Source of the DNA: Treponema bryantii
Lineage (GTDB): Bacteria > Spirochaetota > Spirochaetia > Treponematales > Treponemataceae
DNA length: 64,000 bases
Assembly: GCF_900111035.1 (NCBI RefSeq)
Contig: NZ_FOFU01000001.1
Coordinates: 611,663-675,662, forward strand
Direction: 5' to 3'
Below are positions 17,561-27,526 of the stretch, in pieces. The notes beneath the pieces were generated by a model, which ran no database searches, had not been told where the DNA came from, and saw only the letters and a list, made by a program, of their open reading frames with translations. Both the position numbers and the translations under genes were made by a program. The stretch's first letter is position 1. Each line of letters starts with the position of its first letter.

Positions 17561-19207
17561 CTAGTCTTCTACTTTTAATACTTCCCTTCGATACTTTGTA
17601 CCAATCTCTGTGAGCTTGAATTTCTGGATTTTTCCTGAACCAGTCATTGGGAACTCGTCCATGAACATAACCAGCTGTGGCCACTTGAACTTTGAAAGCT
17701 TGTCACGGCAGAACTCAATAACATCCTGTTCAGTAAGAGTTTTTCCTTCATGGAGGATGATGAAGGCGCCGGTGATTTCACCATAGCGTTCACTCTTAAC
17801 TGCAGCTACCTGAATGTCTTTAATTTCAGGCATCTGAATAAGGAACTCTTCAATTTCGCGAGGATAAATATTTTCACCACCGCGGATAATCATATCTTTA
17901 ATACGGCCGGTAATCCGGTAATTTCCGTTTTCATCCTTTACACCAAGGTCTCCGGAATGAAGATAGCCGTTAGCATCAATAGTTTCTGCTGTAGCTTCCG
18001 GCATTTTGTAATAACCTTTCATTACATTCCAGCCCTTACAGCACATTTCACCCTGCACTCCAACAGGACATTCCTTGCCGGTTTCTGGATCAAGAACCTT
18101 TACATCAATACCTTCAAAAGCGTCACCTACAGTAGTAGCGCGAACTTCAAGGCTGTCATTCCAGTGGCTCTGTGTCATTCCAGGGCTTGTTTCTGTAAGA
18201 CCATAAACCGAAGTAATTTCCGGCATATGCATTTCGTCATTTACGCGCTTCATCAGCTCTACAGGAACTCCAGAACCTGCCATAATACCTGTACGAAGCG
18301 AAGACAGATCAAACATGCTGAACATAGGATGGTTCAGTTCTGCAATGAACATGGTTGGAACGCCGTAAAGCGAAGTACACTTCTCTTTCTGAATAGAAGC
18401 AAGAGCTACAAGAGGGTCAAAGCTTTCGAGCAATACGTGGGTACCACCGTGAGTCAGACAAGCCATAACTCCAAGTACAATTCCAAAACAATGGAAAAGT
18501 GGTACTACAAGACAGAGTCGTTCATTTTCTGTATAGCGCATGCGTTCACCAATGATAAATCCGTCATTGATGATGTTGCGGCTTGTAAGCATAACTCCCT
18601 TAGGGAAGCCTGTAGTGCCGGATGTATACTGCATGTTTACAACATCTTCCGGAGTAACTTCTGCTTCAATTTTATGAATGATTTCGATATCAACATGTTG
18701 ACCAAGAAGCAGGAGTTCAGGAGTTGAATAAAGTCCGCGGTATTTTTCAGGTCCCATGAATACAACATTTTTGAGGCATGGGAAACGGGCAGATTTAAGA
18801 CAGCCGCGTTCATACTGGTCGAGTTCAGGAACAAGCTCCTTAATCATCTGAACATAGTTAGAATCTTTTACACCGTCTGTAAGACAAAGTGTAGTAAGAT
18901 CAGACTGCTTAACAAGATATTCAAGTTCGTGAAGTTTATAAGAAGTATTTACAGTAACGCCAACTGCTCCAAGGCGGGCACAGGCAAACATATAGGTAAG
19001 CCAGTCCGGAACATTTGTTGCCCAGATACCAACATTATCACCCTTGCGTACACCGATGGCATATAGTCCGCAGGCAAGGTCGTCTACACGCTTATCAAAC
19101 TGCGCATAAGTAAAGCGAAGATCACGGTCTGCATAAACCATGAATTCATGTTCTGGATTTGCCTGAGTTTTCTGTCTTAAAAGCTGTGATAAAGTTAATT
19201 CAATCAT
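17561..19207 (-). CDS. Acyl-CoA ligase, AMP-binding (548 aa)
   Basis: An ANL-family fatty or short-chain acyl-CoA synthetase. The phosphate loop is [15 protein letters not shown], the adenylate motif is [10 protein letters not shown], and the hinge and catalytic Lys are seen in [16 protein letters not shown] and [11 protein letters not shown]. It resembles FadK/AlkK-type ligases more than the MACS enzyme at 9077-10771, with which it shares little beyond the core motifs. It has a strong AAGGAGT site and stands alone upstream of opp. Its likely role is activating a fermentation acid or recycled fatty acid; the chain length cannot be read. Confidence 0.88.
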   Translation of the reverse strand: MIELTLSQLLRQKTQANPEHEFMVYADRDLRFTYAQFDKRVDDLACGLYAIGVRKGDNVGIWATNVPDWLTYMFACARLGAVGVTVNTSYKLHELEYLVKQSDLTTLCLTDGVKDSNYVQMIKELVPELDQYERGCLKSARFPCLKNVVFMGPEKYRGLYSTPELLLLGQHVDIEIIHKIEAEVTPEDVVNMQYTSGTTGFPKGVMLTSRNIINDGFIIGERMRYTENERLCLVVPLFHCFGIVLGVMACLTHGGTHVLLESFDPLVALASIQKEKCTSLYGVPTMFIAELNHPMFSMFDLSSLRTGIMAGSGVPVELMKRVNDEMHMPEITSVYGLTETSPGMTQSHWNDSLEVRATTVGDAFEGIDVKVLDPETGKECPVGVQGEMCCKGWNVMKGYYKMPEATAETIDANGYLHSGDLGVKDENGNYRITGRIKDMIIRGGENIYPREIEEFLIQMPEIKDIQVAAVKSERYGEITGAFIILHEGKTLTEQDVIEFCRDKLSKFKWPQLVMFMDEFPMTGSGKIQKFKLTEIGTKYRREVLKVED

Positions 19208-19316
19208 GCAACACTCCTTAATAAGGTCACATAATTTTATAAAAAAAAAGACAAAAATTCAATAGAAAAGTTTATAAATAATAAATATATTTAGTATAAT
19301 TAAACTTATAGTTTGT

Positions 19317-21650
19317 CTATTTAAAAGTTACACAAGAGCCGGCAATCTTTTTACTTTCATATACACCACTATCTATAAGCTTATAGTTGTCTCCAAAATC
19401 GGCTGGTTCTCCTGACTTTATAATTGTAGCACCAATACTTGCAGTAATTGCAGTTTCACCAATTTCTGGTATGACAATAGTTTTAAGATTATCTATAAAG
19501 CGATTAATAATTGCTTCTGCTATCTTCTTGTCATGAACTTCAGCTGCATAGGCAGAAAATTCATCTCCTCCTAAACGGAAAACAATATCATGTTCACGGA
19601 AGGCAGTTTTAAGACAATTTGCAACATTTATAATTACTTTGTCTCCTGCTCCGTGGCCGTAAGTGTCGTTAAAGCTCTTAAAATGGTCAATATCAAGAAG
19701 AATGAACAAACCACCATTTCCTTTTTTCAGATTATCTTCAACTTTTAATTCTCCACTTACACGATTCAAAAGACCTGTCATTCGGTCTGTTTCAGAAAGT
19801 ACAATAAGTTTTTGCTTTTCTTTAGCATCATTTACGATTTTGTCAATATTCATAATACCAACAATTATTGTATCTGAATTCAGTTTCATATATTTGAATT
19901 CATAAAAATGAAGTTCACCTTTATCATCAATACGATAGCTGGAAGAATATTCATCTGACTCATTAAGTTTTTGAATTATGGTATCAAGGGCAATTGCTTC
20001 ATTCATAAAAGCTCTGTCTTCAGAATAAACCCTGTGTTCAATGTATTCACTAAAGAAGGTATCGTATGAAGAATCTGCAGAATAATTTTCCATAAAGGAT
20101 TCAGGAACATAGCCGCCAAGCTTTACAGGTTTTACTGTTCTTGTTGTAAGATTTATTGTTAAAATATTTGCATAATCCCGGCTAAGTGCATTTACAATAT
20201 TGAACTGTTCCATGAGATTGATTTCATTTCTTTTGTTTTCATCAATATCAGTAAAGAGTCCTACATAGGTTTGTGGTTTACCATCAGGACTGCGGATAAT
20301 ATTCCCCGCAGCATGATACCATTTCCATCCATTATTTTTTGTTAGAAGCCTGTATTCAACATCATAAACTGTATTACCGGTTGTATCATTAACAGTATCC
20401 CAAAAGGCTTTTAATACAAAGTTTTTATCACTTTTATGTAGTCTGTCTGACCAGGCTTCAAGTGTATTTGGAAATTCTTTTTCAGAATCAAAACCTAGCA
20501 GTTTACGGAAGGTTTCAGACCAGTTACATTTTGTTATCTGTCCGTTTTCATCAAACTCAATTGTCCATGGCCCAGAAGACAAAACTGAGTGAATAATCTG
20601 CATGGCATTAGTTTCTTTATTTAATTTTTCGTATGCAAGCTGAGTTCTTTGACTGACTATTTTTTCCTGCTGAATTTTAAAATGTGAAGCATTTCGAATA
20701 ATCAAAATAAATTCTATAAATAACAAGAAAAACAGAGCAAATATAAAGAATACATGAGATCTCGTTTGCTGCATTAGCGATTCAATATTTGAACCAACCT
20801 GATCATTGATTGCAGTTTCATAAACAAGAATTGTGAGAATCCAGCCGGTGCTTTTTACAGGAATATAAAAAAGATGTGCTTCTTCATCTCCATAATTAAT
20901 ATTAACAAGACCTGAACCGCCGGCTTCAAAATCATTTATAATCTTTTTTATCTTTTTTGATTCATTTTCGCTTGAAGAAATTGTTGAAAGAAGATTAACT
21001 CCTGCCGGTAGTTTTCCGAAATCTGAATTAGTAAGACTTTCTCCATTTTTATAATAAAGATTAACATAGGTTTCCATATCATCATAACGATAGGCCATAG
21101 AACGCATCAGCTGATTAATATTAATCTCTACAAAGCAGGCTGTAATTTTGGAATTATTAAAATAAAGGCCTGAAACAGGAACTGCAAGAAAAAGCTGTTT
21201 CTCTCCTCCATAATTTAATACAGTAGAATAAATTGGTTTTGTAATTTTTTCTGCAAGGAAAGGATATCTTGTTTTTCCAGAACAGGTACTATGCGAAGTA
21301 TATACAAGACCATTTTCATCTACGAGTGCAAATGTGTCCATGTTATAAAGCCTTCTTATATTACCAAGATAATTTCTAAGGGCTTTTGGAGATTCAAGGT
21401 CCTTTTGTGAAATTATATCGAGTGCGTTATTAACATAATTATATTTTTTGTCTAGCTCATTAGAAATAAAAGAGGCTCTGTTTTTTGCAATTTCTTCTAT
21501 ATAAAAATAACTAATCTTATCAATTGCCTTATCAGTAACTTCTTTAGTAGTATCTGCTGTTCTTACTGACATAATTAAAAAAAGAATAATCAGAAGTCCC
21601 ATTAATGAAGTTATAATTATTTGAAAAACGCGTTTTGCCTGCTTTGTCAT
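19317..21650 (-). CDS. Membrane diguanylate cyclase with extracellular Cache-like sensor (777 aa)
   Basis: Makes c-di-GMP from two GTP in response to an external signal. Membrane segments at about 8-28 and 299-319 bracket a periplasmic region of about 270 residues with the look of a dCache sensor (TFALVDENGLVYTSH, then a second half around 245-275). Then come a PAS domain at about 354-475, a possible second PAS-like region (483-605), and a GGDEF domain at 612-777. The active motif GGDEF is at 694-698 and the product-inhibition site RxxD is at 685-688, so the enzyme should be active and feedback-controlled. It lies 11 bases after the sugar-binding lipoprotein gene, in the same operon, which suggests that protein feeds the sensor. 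Confidence 0.9.
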   Translation of the reverse strand: MTKQAKRVFQIIITSLMGLLIILFLIMSVRTADTTKEVTDKAIDKISYFYIEEIAKNRASFISNELDKKYNYVNNALDIISQKDLESPKALRNYLGNIRRLYNMDTFALVDENGLVYTSHSTCSGKTRYPFLAEKITKPIYSTVLNYGGEKQLFLAVPVSGLYFNNSKITACFVEININQLMRSMAYRYDDMETYVNLYYKNGESLTNSDFGKLPAGVNLLSTISSSENESKKIKKIINDFEAGGSGLVNINYGDEEAHLFYIPVKSTGWILTILVYETAINDQVGSNIESLMQQTRSHVFFIFALFFLLFIEFILIIRNASHFKIQQEKIVSQRTQLAYEKLNKETNAMQIIHSVLSSGPWTIEFDENGQITKCNWSETFRKLLGFDSEKEFPNTLEAWSDRLHKSDKNFVLKAFWDTVNDTTGNTVYDVEYRLLTKNNGWKWYHAAGNIIRSPDGKPQTYVGLFTDIDENKRNEINLMEQFNIVNALSRDYANILTINLTTRTVKPVKLGGYVPESFMENYSADSSYDTFFSEYIEHRVYSEDRAFMNEAIALDTIIQKLNESDEYSSSYRIDDKGELHFYEFKYMKLNSDTIIVGIMNIDKIVNDAKEKQKLIVLSETDRMTGLLNRVSGELKVEDNLKKGNGGLFILLDIDHFKSFNDTYGHGAGDKVIINVANCLKTAFREHDIVFRLGGDEFSAYAAEVHDKKIAEAIINRFIDNLKTIVIPEIGETAITASIGATIIKSGEPADFGDNYKLIDSGVYESKKIAGSCVTFK

Positions 21651-21661
21651 TGCTGCACCAC

Positions 21662-22783
21662 CTATTCCATTATACCATAAAGCGAACGAAGCAATCCTGC
21701 TGCATCTTTCTGATAAAATACAGTTGTTGTTTCTTCTGTTTTTTCAGGATATAAACTTCCAGGACTTACACCATCGGCAATTTTTATTGCAGTTGTAATT
21801 GTATCAAAACCAATTGAATAACAGTCCTGAATGGCCAGCGCATAAATAACTCCATCGCGGAGATATTTTATAGCACGCTCATCATGATCCATTCCGACGA
21901 TAATTACCTTACCTGCTTTTCCAGCTTCTTCAACTGCACGTCCGGCTCCAACCGGATTACTCATATTACAGCAGATGATTCCATCAAGATCAGGATAATT
22001 TACAAGAAATTCCTTTGTAAAATTATAAGCATTAATATCACTGTCTTCGTCGTATTTTACATCAACGAGCTCTATCCCTTCATATTTTGAAAAAATCTTT
22101 TTTGCACCTCTTGCACGGTCTTCGTGGCAAGGGGCTCCTTCATTTCCTACAAGCATTGCAACTTTGCCTTTGAAATTGAGTGTATAACAAAGAGCTTCTG
22201 CAAGATCTTCTCCATCTTCAAAATTATGAGTATTACCTACGTATGCAATTCTATTACAGCCGTTTTCTTTTCCAGAATCCGAACTGGAAAAAGTCATAAC
22301 CTTGTTACCTTGTGCAATAATCTGATTGATTACAGGAGTGACAATATCTATATCTGCAACATCAACACCAATAACATCATATTCTTTTAAGGCTGCAGCC
22401 TTTCTGATTCTATTTACCTGGTCATTTGCAGACATTGCTTCTGGAGCTCGGTAATCATAAGTGATATGAATCCCCTTTTCTTCAAACTGACGTACGGCGT
22501 CTTCCATTCCAAGCGCAACTGCATCCCACCAGGAATGAACTATTTTATACGTAAAATAAAAGTTATAGTCGGTTTTTTGCGGCTTATAAGAATCAAGAAT
22601 TTCTTTATGAATGACGTTAGATTCAGAAGCCGAAGAAAGCGTCTGCGGGTAGTTTTGAGGCATTGAATTGTTTATATTATTTTTTTGATTACGATTTTTT
22701 AATCCTTTTGATGAACAGCCTGACATTACAAGCACAAAGGCAAGGATGGTCAAGCTGAGAAAATAGAACTTAAGTCTTCTCAT
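21662..22783 (-). CDS. Periplasmic sugar-binding lipoprotein, RbsB/LacI-like fold (373 aa)
   Basis: A solute-binding protein of the Peripla_BP_4 type. The signal ends in VMSGC, so it is lipidated. The body carries ribose-binding-like segments (EYDVIGVDVADIDIVTPVIN, VAYVGNTHN, GIICCNMSNPVGAGRAVEEAG). I use the ATG at 22783, which has GGAG at a good distance; the frame to 22804 contains that site inside it. No permease or ATPase gene is near. It is the first gene of a two-gene operon with the diguanylate cyclase, so it is more likely a sensor subunit than a transport receptor. Confidence 0.85.
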   Translation of the reverse strand: MRRLKFYFLSLTILAFVLVMSGCSSKGLKNRNQKNNINNSMPQNYPQTLSSASESNVIHKEILDSYKPQKTDYNFYFTYKIVHSWWDAVALGMEDAVRQFEEKGIHITYDYRAPEAMSANDQVNRIRKAAALKEYDVIGVDVADIDIVTPVINQIIAQGNKVMTFSSSDSGKENGCNRIAYVGNTHNFEDGEDLAEALCYTLNFKGKVAMLVGNEGAPCHEDRARGAKKIFSKYEGIELVDVKYDEDSDINAYNFTKEFLVNYPDLDGIICCNMSNPVGAGRAVEEAGKAGKVIIVGMDHDERAIKYLRDGVIYALAIQDCYSIGFDTITTAIKIADGVSPGSLYPEKTEETTTVFYQKDAAGLLRSLYGIME

Positions 22784-22803
22784 ATCTTGAACTCCAGTTA
22801 TCA

Positions 22804-22809
22804 ATTATA
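22804..22809 (-). promoter_or_regulatory. -10 box for the binding protein-diguanylate cyclase operon
   Basis: A perfect TATAAT on the minus strand, 20 bases before the ATG at 22783. The -35 region is T-rich (GTTTTT at 17 bases spacing) and not a good match. The divergent plus operon has its own -10 at 22892. Confidence 0.4.
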
Positions 22810-22891
22810 ACAAATATTTTAAATCTAAAAACACCAAAAAACAAGTTAAATTACAGCAAAAAAAAATATCGCAAACTGGCCTGAATCGATA

Positions 22892-22897
22892 TATAAT
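22892..22897 (+). promoter_or_regulatory. -10 box for the REC-EAL-HPt-kinase operon
   Basis: A perfect TATAAT seven bases before the ATG at 22905; a TCGCAA lies 17 bases upstream as a weak -35. No Shine-Dalgarno is present before the ATG, so the message may be leaderless. Confidence 0.45.
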
Positions 22898-22904
22898 ATT
22901 TAAT

Positions 22905-24569
22905 ATGAGAGATTTATTTGAAAGAACTATTCTCATTGTTGATGATGAAGCGATCAACCGCGATATTCTCGGTAATATCATTAAATCAGAATACAAGGTT
23001 ATTTATGCGGAAAATGGAAAGGAAGCCTTAGAAATAATTCATTCAAATGGCACTACAATTTCTCTGGTTTTACTGGATTTGCTTATGCCTGTAATGGATG
23101 GAAATGAAGTTCTAAAAACTATGAACGAAGAAGGCATAATTACTGATATTCCTGTTATTGTTTTAACCTCTGAAAAATCCAGTGAAATAGAAAGTCTTAA
23201 ACTTGGTGCAGCAGATTTTCTTACAAAGCCTTATGATTTACCTGAGGTTATTCTCGCTCGAGTCCGCCATTCAATTCAGTTATTTGAAAATTCAAAAATA
23301 ATTCACGCTACAGAATTTGATAAACTTACACTTCTCTACAGTCCTGAGTTTTTTTTTGAATATGCTTCACAGTTTGATCAGCGTTTCCCTGATACTGTAA
23401 TGGATGCAATTGTTATAAACTTTACACGCTTCCATCTCTTGAATCAGTTGAAAGGTCGCAATTTTGGTGATGAAGTTTTGAATGCAATGGCAGATGGTAT
23501 ACGTAAAGTTCTTCTGAAAACTGGTGGTATTGCCGGCCGCAATGAAGCAGATTATTTTTACCTTTATGTTCCACACCAGAATGATTATGGTATTTTTCTT
23601 GATAAGATAAATGAAGCTCTGTCATCTCTTCTAAAACCTTCTGAAACCCGTTTAAGACTTGGTGTTTATTCTGATGAAAAACACAGCTTTACAATGCTTC
23701 AGCGTTTTGATCATGCTGTACAGGCCTGTAATTCCCTGCGCAGTAAAACTTCCGGCAACAGCGATATCTGTATTTATGATGATATGATGTCTGAGAAAGA
23801 AGTTTTTGATGCTCACCTTTTGCAGGATTTTGAAGCTGCTATCGAGCAGAAACAGTTCAAGGTAAACTATCAGCCAAAGTTTAATATAAAAGGAGATAAG
23901 CCTGTTTTATGCAGCGCAGAAGCTCTTGTAAGATGGGTGCATCCTGAACTTGGTTTTGTTCGTCCTGACTTATTTATTCCGCTTTTTGAAGAGAACGGAC
24001 TTGTTACAAAACTTGACCGTTATGTCTGGGAAGAAGCAGCCCGTCAGATAGCTGCATGGAAAAAAGAGCTTGGCGTTACAATTCCGGTTTCAGTAAATGT
24101 TTCTCGTGTAGATATTGCAGCACCTGACATGATAGATTTTATAACTAAAATTGTAAAAGAAAACGGACTGTCTGCTTCTGAATACATGTTAGAAATTACC
24201 GAGTCTGCTTATACCGCTGATTCAAAGCATATCATCGAAGTTGTAAAAAATCTTCGTTCACTTGGACATAAAGTTGAAATGGATGATTTTGGTTCAGGCT
24301 ACTCTTCCCTGAATATGCTTACCTCTATGCCAATTGATGTTCTTAAAATGGATAAGGCATTTATCAGAAATATTCAGCCAGGCAATAAAGAGATGAAACT
24401 TGTTGAACTTGTTCTTGATATTGCAAAAAATCTCGGAGTACTTGTTGTCGCAGAAGGTGTTGAAACTGAAGATGAACTCAAGCTTCTTAAAGAAGCTGGT
24501 TGTGATATTATCCAGGGATATTATTTTTCAAAACCGATTCCACCTGAGGAAATGTTGAGGTTTGTATGA
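22905..24569 (+). CDS. Response regulator with EAL c-di-GMP phosphodiesterase domain (554 aa)
   Basis: Would break down c-di-GMP under phosphorelay control. The receiver spans about 8-125, with phospho-acceptor D58 (LVLLDLLMPVMDG) and K108. A degenerate GGDEF region (about 135-295) has GRNEAD in place of the active motif and so is probably regulatory. The EAL domain (about 300-554) has SAEALVRW, N398, E430 (LEITES), MDDFGSGYSSL and QGYYFSKP, all expected of an active enzyme. It opposes the cyclase encoded across the divergent promoter. The start overlaps no other gene; the HPt gene overlaps its end by four bases. Confidence 0.9.
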   Translation: MRDLFERTILIVDDEAINRDILGNIIKSEYKVIYAENGKEALEIIHSNGTTISLVLLDLLMPVMDGNEVLKTMNEEGIITDIPVIVLTSEKSSEIESLKLGAADFLTKPYDLPEVILARVRHSIQLFENSKIIHATEFDKLTLLYSPEFFFEYASQFDQRFPDTVMDAIVINFTRFHLLNQLKGRNFGDEVLNAMADGIRKVLLKTGGIAGRNEADYFYLYVPHQNDYGIFLDKINEALSSLLKPSETRLRLGVYSDEKHSFTMLQRFDHAVQACNSLRSKTSGNSDICIYDDMMSEKEVFDAHLLQDFEAAIEQKQFKVNYQPKFNIKGDKPVLCSAEALVRWVHPELGFVRPDLFIPLFEENGLVTKLDRYVWEEAARQIAAWKKELGVTIPVSVNVSRVDIAAPDMIDFITKIVKENGLSASEYMLEITESAYTADSKHIIEVVKNLRSLGHKVEMDDFGSGYSSLNMLTSMPIDVLKMDKAFIRNIQPGNKEMKLVELVLDIAKNLGVLVVAEGVETEDELKLLKEAGCDIIQGYYFSKPIPPEEMLRFV

Positions 24570-24901
24570 TTACACTGGAAAACTTAAAAGCCAATGGTAC
24601 AGATACAGAAACCGGTCTTGCTCGTTGTCTTGGAAAAGAAGATTTATATCTGAAGCTTGTGAATATGGGCTTGGGAGACACAAAGTTTGAAGAGCTTGGA
24701 ACTGCACTGGAGGCTGAGGATTTACAGAAGTCCTTTGAACTTTGTCACGCATTGAAAGGTGTAATCGGAAATCTTGCTATCACGCCATTGTATGATGCTC
24801 TTTCTCAGATGACTGAAAAACTTCGAAATAAGGAATCTGCTGATTATTCGTCTTTATATACAGAAATAATAAAGCTTCGTTCTAAGCTCTGGAAATCTTA
24901 A
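24566..24901 (+). CDS. Histidine phosphotransfer (HPt) protein (111 aa)
   Basis: A small free-standing phosphotransfer protein. The phosphorylated residue should be H61 in CHALKGVIGNLA, the HPt signature, with the surrounding region being helical. It overlaps the REC-EAL stop by four bases and ends four bases before the hybrid kinase. The natural reading is that it passes phosphate from a kinase receiver domain to the REC-EAL protein. The ribosome-binding site (TGAGG) is inside the upstream gene. Confidence 0.88.
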   Translation: MITLENLKANGTDTETGLARCLGKEDLYLKLVNMGLGDTKFEELGTALEAEDLQKSFELCHALKGVIGNLAITPLYDALSQMTEKLRNKESADYSSLYTEIIKLRSKLWKS

Positions 24902-24904
24902 ATC

Positions 24905-27526
24905 ATGAAAAAAACACTTATTATAATTGCTAACTTTTTGATTGTTCTTTTCACAATTTTCTTTGTTGTACTCTATGCCCGAAAGCAGAGTTCATCAATG
25001 GAAATTTACAATACCGAAAATTTTATGACAATGTCCATCGGTATGGAACAGGTAACCACAAATTATCTTGAAGGTGAACAGCGTCTTTGTGATTCCTGGG
25101 CAGCCTGCATCAACAGTCGTAAAATGAATATGAATGAAGCAATGTCTTATCTCAAGGTTGCTCAGCGTATTCCAAATATTTCTGCTCATATCATAAATCT
25201 GAATACATTTAAGGGATATTCAAATAAACCAAAAATTGATAATCCTGATGAATATAATGTTTCCTATAAAGAAATAGATATTTTTTCTTCTTTGAATGAG
25301 CTTCTTGGCCAGCAGGATCAGGTTAGAGTTACCCGATCATTTACAAATCCTATGAATGGTATTCAGTCCATTGCATTCTGTGATCTTCTGGAGCTTAGAG
25401 TTGATGATTCAGAAAATGGCAGCAATATAAACACTTCTGCAAGTGAAATCAGCACAAGTAAAAGTAAATCTTCTAGATTTGAAAAAGCAGTTTTAATGAG
25501 GGTAATTCCAGTTGAAACACTTTCGAGCAAATGGGTATTCCCGTCAGAAAAATATAGCGACGCTCAGATTTCAATTATCGACAAGCAGGGAAATTATATA
25601 ATAAAAGGAAAGTCTTTTAAAAATTCTAACTTCTTTGAATTTTATAAATCTTATAATCAGATAAATAATGATGATTTAGAAAATCTCCAGAACGAGATTC
25701 ACGAAACCGGAATGCTTACAATGCAAAACTCAAAAGCAGAAAGTTGTCTTATTGTTCATGTTCCGGTAAATACTTCATTTGACTGGACTCTCATTACTTA
25801 TATTCCAATGAAGGATATTACAAGAAATGATATCGACTGGCCTCTTGTTATTGTCGTTTCCATCTGTCTTATAATTCTTCTTTTCTTTGATATTTTGATA
25901 ATCATGAGATTCAACAGAAAACTTGCCTCTGCTGCAGAGGAAGCGGATTATGCAAACAAGGCAAAAACAGAATTCCTTTCTACTATGTCGCATGATATAC
26001 GAACACCGATGAATGCAATTATAGGTCTTACAACAATTGCAGAAAATAACGTAAAAGATTCTCAGTATGTTTCTGATAATCTCAGGAAAATTAAACTTGC
26101 AAGTAATCATCTTTTGACACTGATTAACGATATTCTGGATATCTCAAAGGTTGAACGTGGAAATATTAGTCTTTCTCCTGTCACCTTCTCTATTGTTGAT
26201 TCTGCCGAAAATCTTGTAAATATTTCTCAGCCAATGGTTCGTCAGAAAAATATTGATTTCAGATTCAGAAGTAAAAATATTAAACACGAATTTCTTTTTG
26301 CAGATCAGCTTCGTATCAATCAGATATTTATAAATATTCTTTCTAATGCATTGAAATATACTCCGAAGAATAAACATGTTTATGTTGATTTAACTGAATA
26401 TCCGAGTGAAAAGGATGGCTGCATAAAACTTGAATATAAAGTTTCTGATACCGGAATTGGTATGCCTGAAAGTTTTATGGAGATAATGTATGAACCTTTT
26501 ATACGCCAGACAGACAGCCGTATCAATTCAATTCAGGGAACAGGTCTTGGTTTAGCAATCACAAAAAAGATGGTTGATATTATGGGCGGCCAGATTGACT
26601 GCCAGAGTATCGAAGGTCAGGGAACCACCTTTACTGTCACATTAGATATAGAAGTTTCTTCAAAAGCCGAAAATGAACAGAAGCTTCCACCAATTGAAGT
26701 TCTTGTTATAGATGATGATGAAGTACTTCTTGAAACTGCCTGCGAAACACTTACAGCTCTTGGAACAAATCCTGAAATTGCAGAATCAGGTGATACTGCC
26801 CTTACAAAACTCCTTGCAAAAAAACAGGCTGGAAAATCTTACAATGTAATTATTCTTGACTGGAAGATGCCAGATACAAATGGAGTTGAGCTGACAAAAA
26901 AGATTCGTGAAATTGCAGGAAAAGATATTTCTATTCTTCTGGTATCCGCTTATGACTGGACACAGATTGAAGAGGATGCAAAACAGGCCGGAGTAAACGG
27001 CTTTATTTCAAAACCTCTTTTCCGTTCTTCATTGTTTAAGAAGATCTGCGAAGTATTAAGACTCGAAGAAAACATCACTGCTCAGGAAGAAAATAATTCT
27101 GACATAGCAGATATGAATATTCTTGTTGTTGAAGATATGGATGTAAACTGGGAAGTTATCTCTACACTTCTTGATATGTACGGAATTAAAAGCCAGAGAG
27201 CAGAAAACGGAAAGGTCGCAGTGGATATGCTTAAGTCTATTCAGCCTGCAGATTATGATGTTGTCTTTATGGATATTCAGATGCCGGTAATGAATGGTCT
27301 GGAAGCAACCCGTGAAATCAGAAAACTTGATAATCCGTATGCTGCGGGAATCCCGATTATTGCGATGACTGCAGATGCCTTTTCTGAAAATGTAGCAGAA
27401 TGCTTTGCAGCTGGGATGAATGGACATATTGCAAAACCAATTGATATTCATAATGTGATTAAGGAACTTAGAAAAATCCGTCAGGCCAAACCTGATTTTA
27501 CAAAGAGAGATGATTATGAAAAATAA
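24905..27526 (+). CDS. Hybrid sensor histidine kinase with two receiver domains (873 aa)
   Basis: A membrane kinase. Segments at about 5-24 and 311-333 enclose a periplasmic sensor of about 285 residues that I cannot assign with confidence. HisKA follows with H363 in MSHDIRTPMN, then the ATPase domain (N-box NILSNALKYT at 476-485, DTGIGMPES, GTGLGLAITKK). Receiver 1 is at about 597-718 with D652, and receiver 2 at about 736-862 with D790. A kinase of this type needs an HPt partner, which is the preceding gene. It overlaps the start of the family-1 binding protein, making that protein a candidate ligand receptor for the sensor. Confidence 0.9.
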   Translation: MKKTLIIIANFLIVLFTIFFVVLYARKQSSSMEIYNTENFMTMSIGMEQVTTNYLEGEQRLCDSWAACINSRKMNMNEAMSYLKVAQRIPNISAHIINLNTFKGYSNKPKIDNPDEYNVSYKEIDIFSSLNELLGQQDQVRVTRSFTNPMNGIQSIAFCDLLELRVDDSENGSNINTSASEISTSKSKSSRFEKAVLMRVIPVETLSSKWVFPSEKYSDAQISIIDKQGNYIIKGKSFKNSNFFEFYKSYNQINNDDLENLQNEIHETGMLTMQNSKAESCLIVHVPVNTSFDWTLITYIPMKDITRNDIDWPLVIVVSICLIILLFFDILIIMRFNRKLASAAEEADYANKAKTEFLSTMSHDIRTPMNAIIGLTTIAENNVKDSQYVSDNLRKIKLASNHLLTLINDILDISKVERGNISLSPVTFSIVDSAENLVNISQPMVRQKNIDFRFRSKNIKHEFLFADQLRINQIFINILSNALKYTPKNKHVYVDLTEYPSEKDGCIKLEYKVSDTGIGMPESFMEIMYEPFIRQTDSRINSIQGTGLGLAITKKMVDIMGGQIDCQSIEGQGTTFTVTLDIEVSSKAENEQKLPPIEVLVIDDDEVLLETACETLTALGTNPEIAESGDTALTKLLAKKQAGKSYNVIILDWKMPDTNGVELTKKIREIAGKDISILLVSAYDWTQIEEDAKQAGVNGFISKPLFRSSLFKKICEVLRLEENITAQEENNSDIADMNILVVEDMDVNWEVISTLLDMYGIKSQRAENGKVAVDMLKSIQPADYDVVFMDIQMPVMNGLEATREIRKLDNPYAAGIPIIAMTADAFSENVAECFAAGMNGHIAKPIDIHNVIKELRKIRQAKPDFTKRDDYEK

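Noticed and set aside
17750..18727. 325-codon open frame on the plus strand
   Set aside because: It is wholly antisense to the acyl-CoA ligase, rich in Cys, His and Asn codons, with no family match; a shadow of the real gene.
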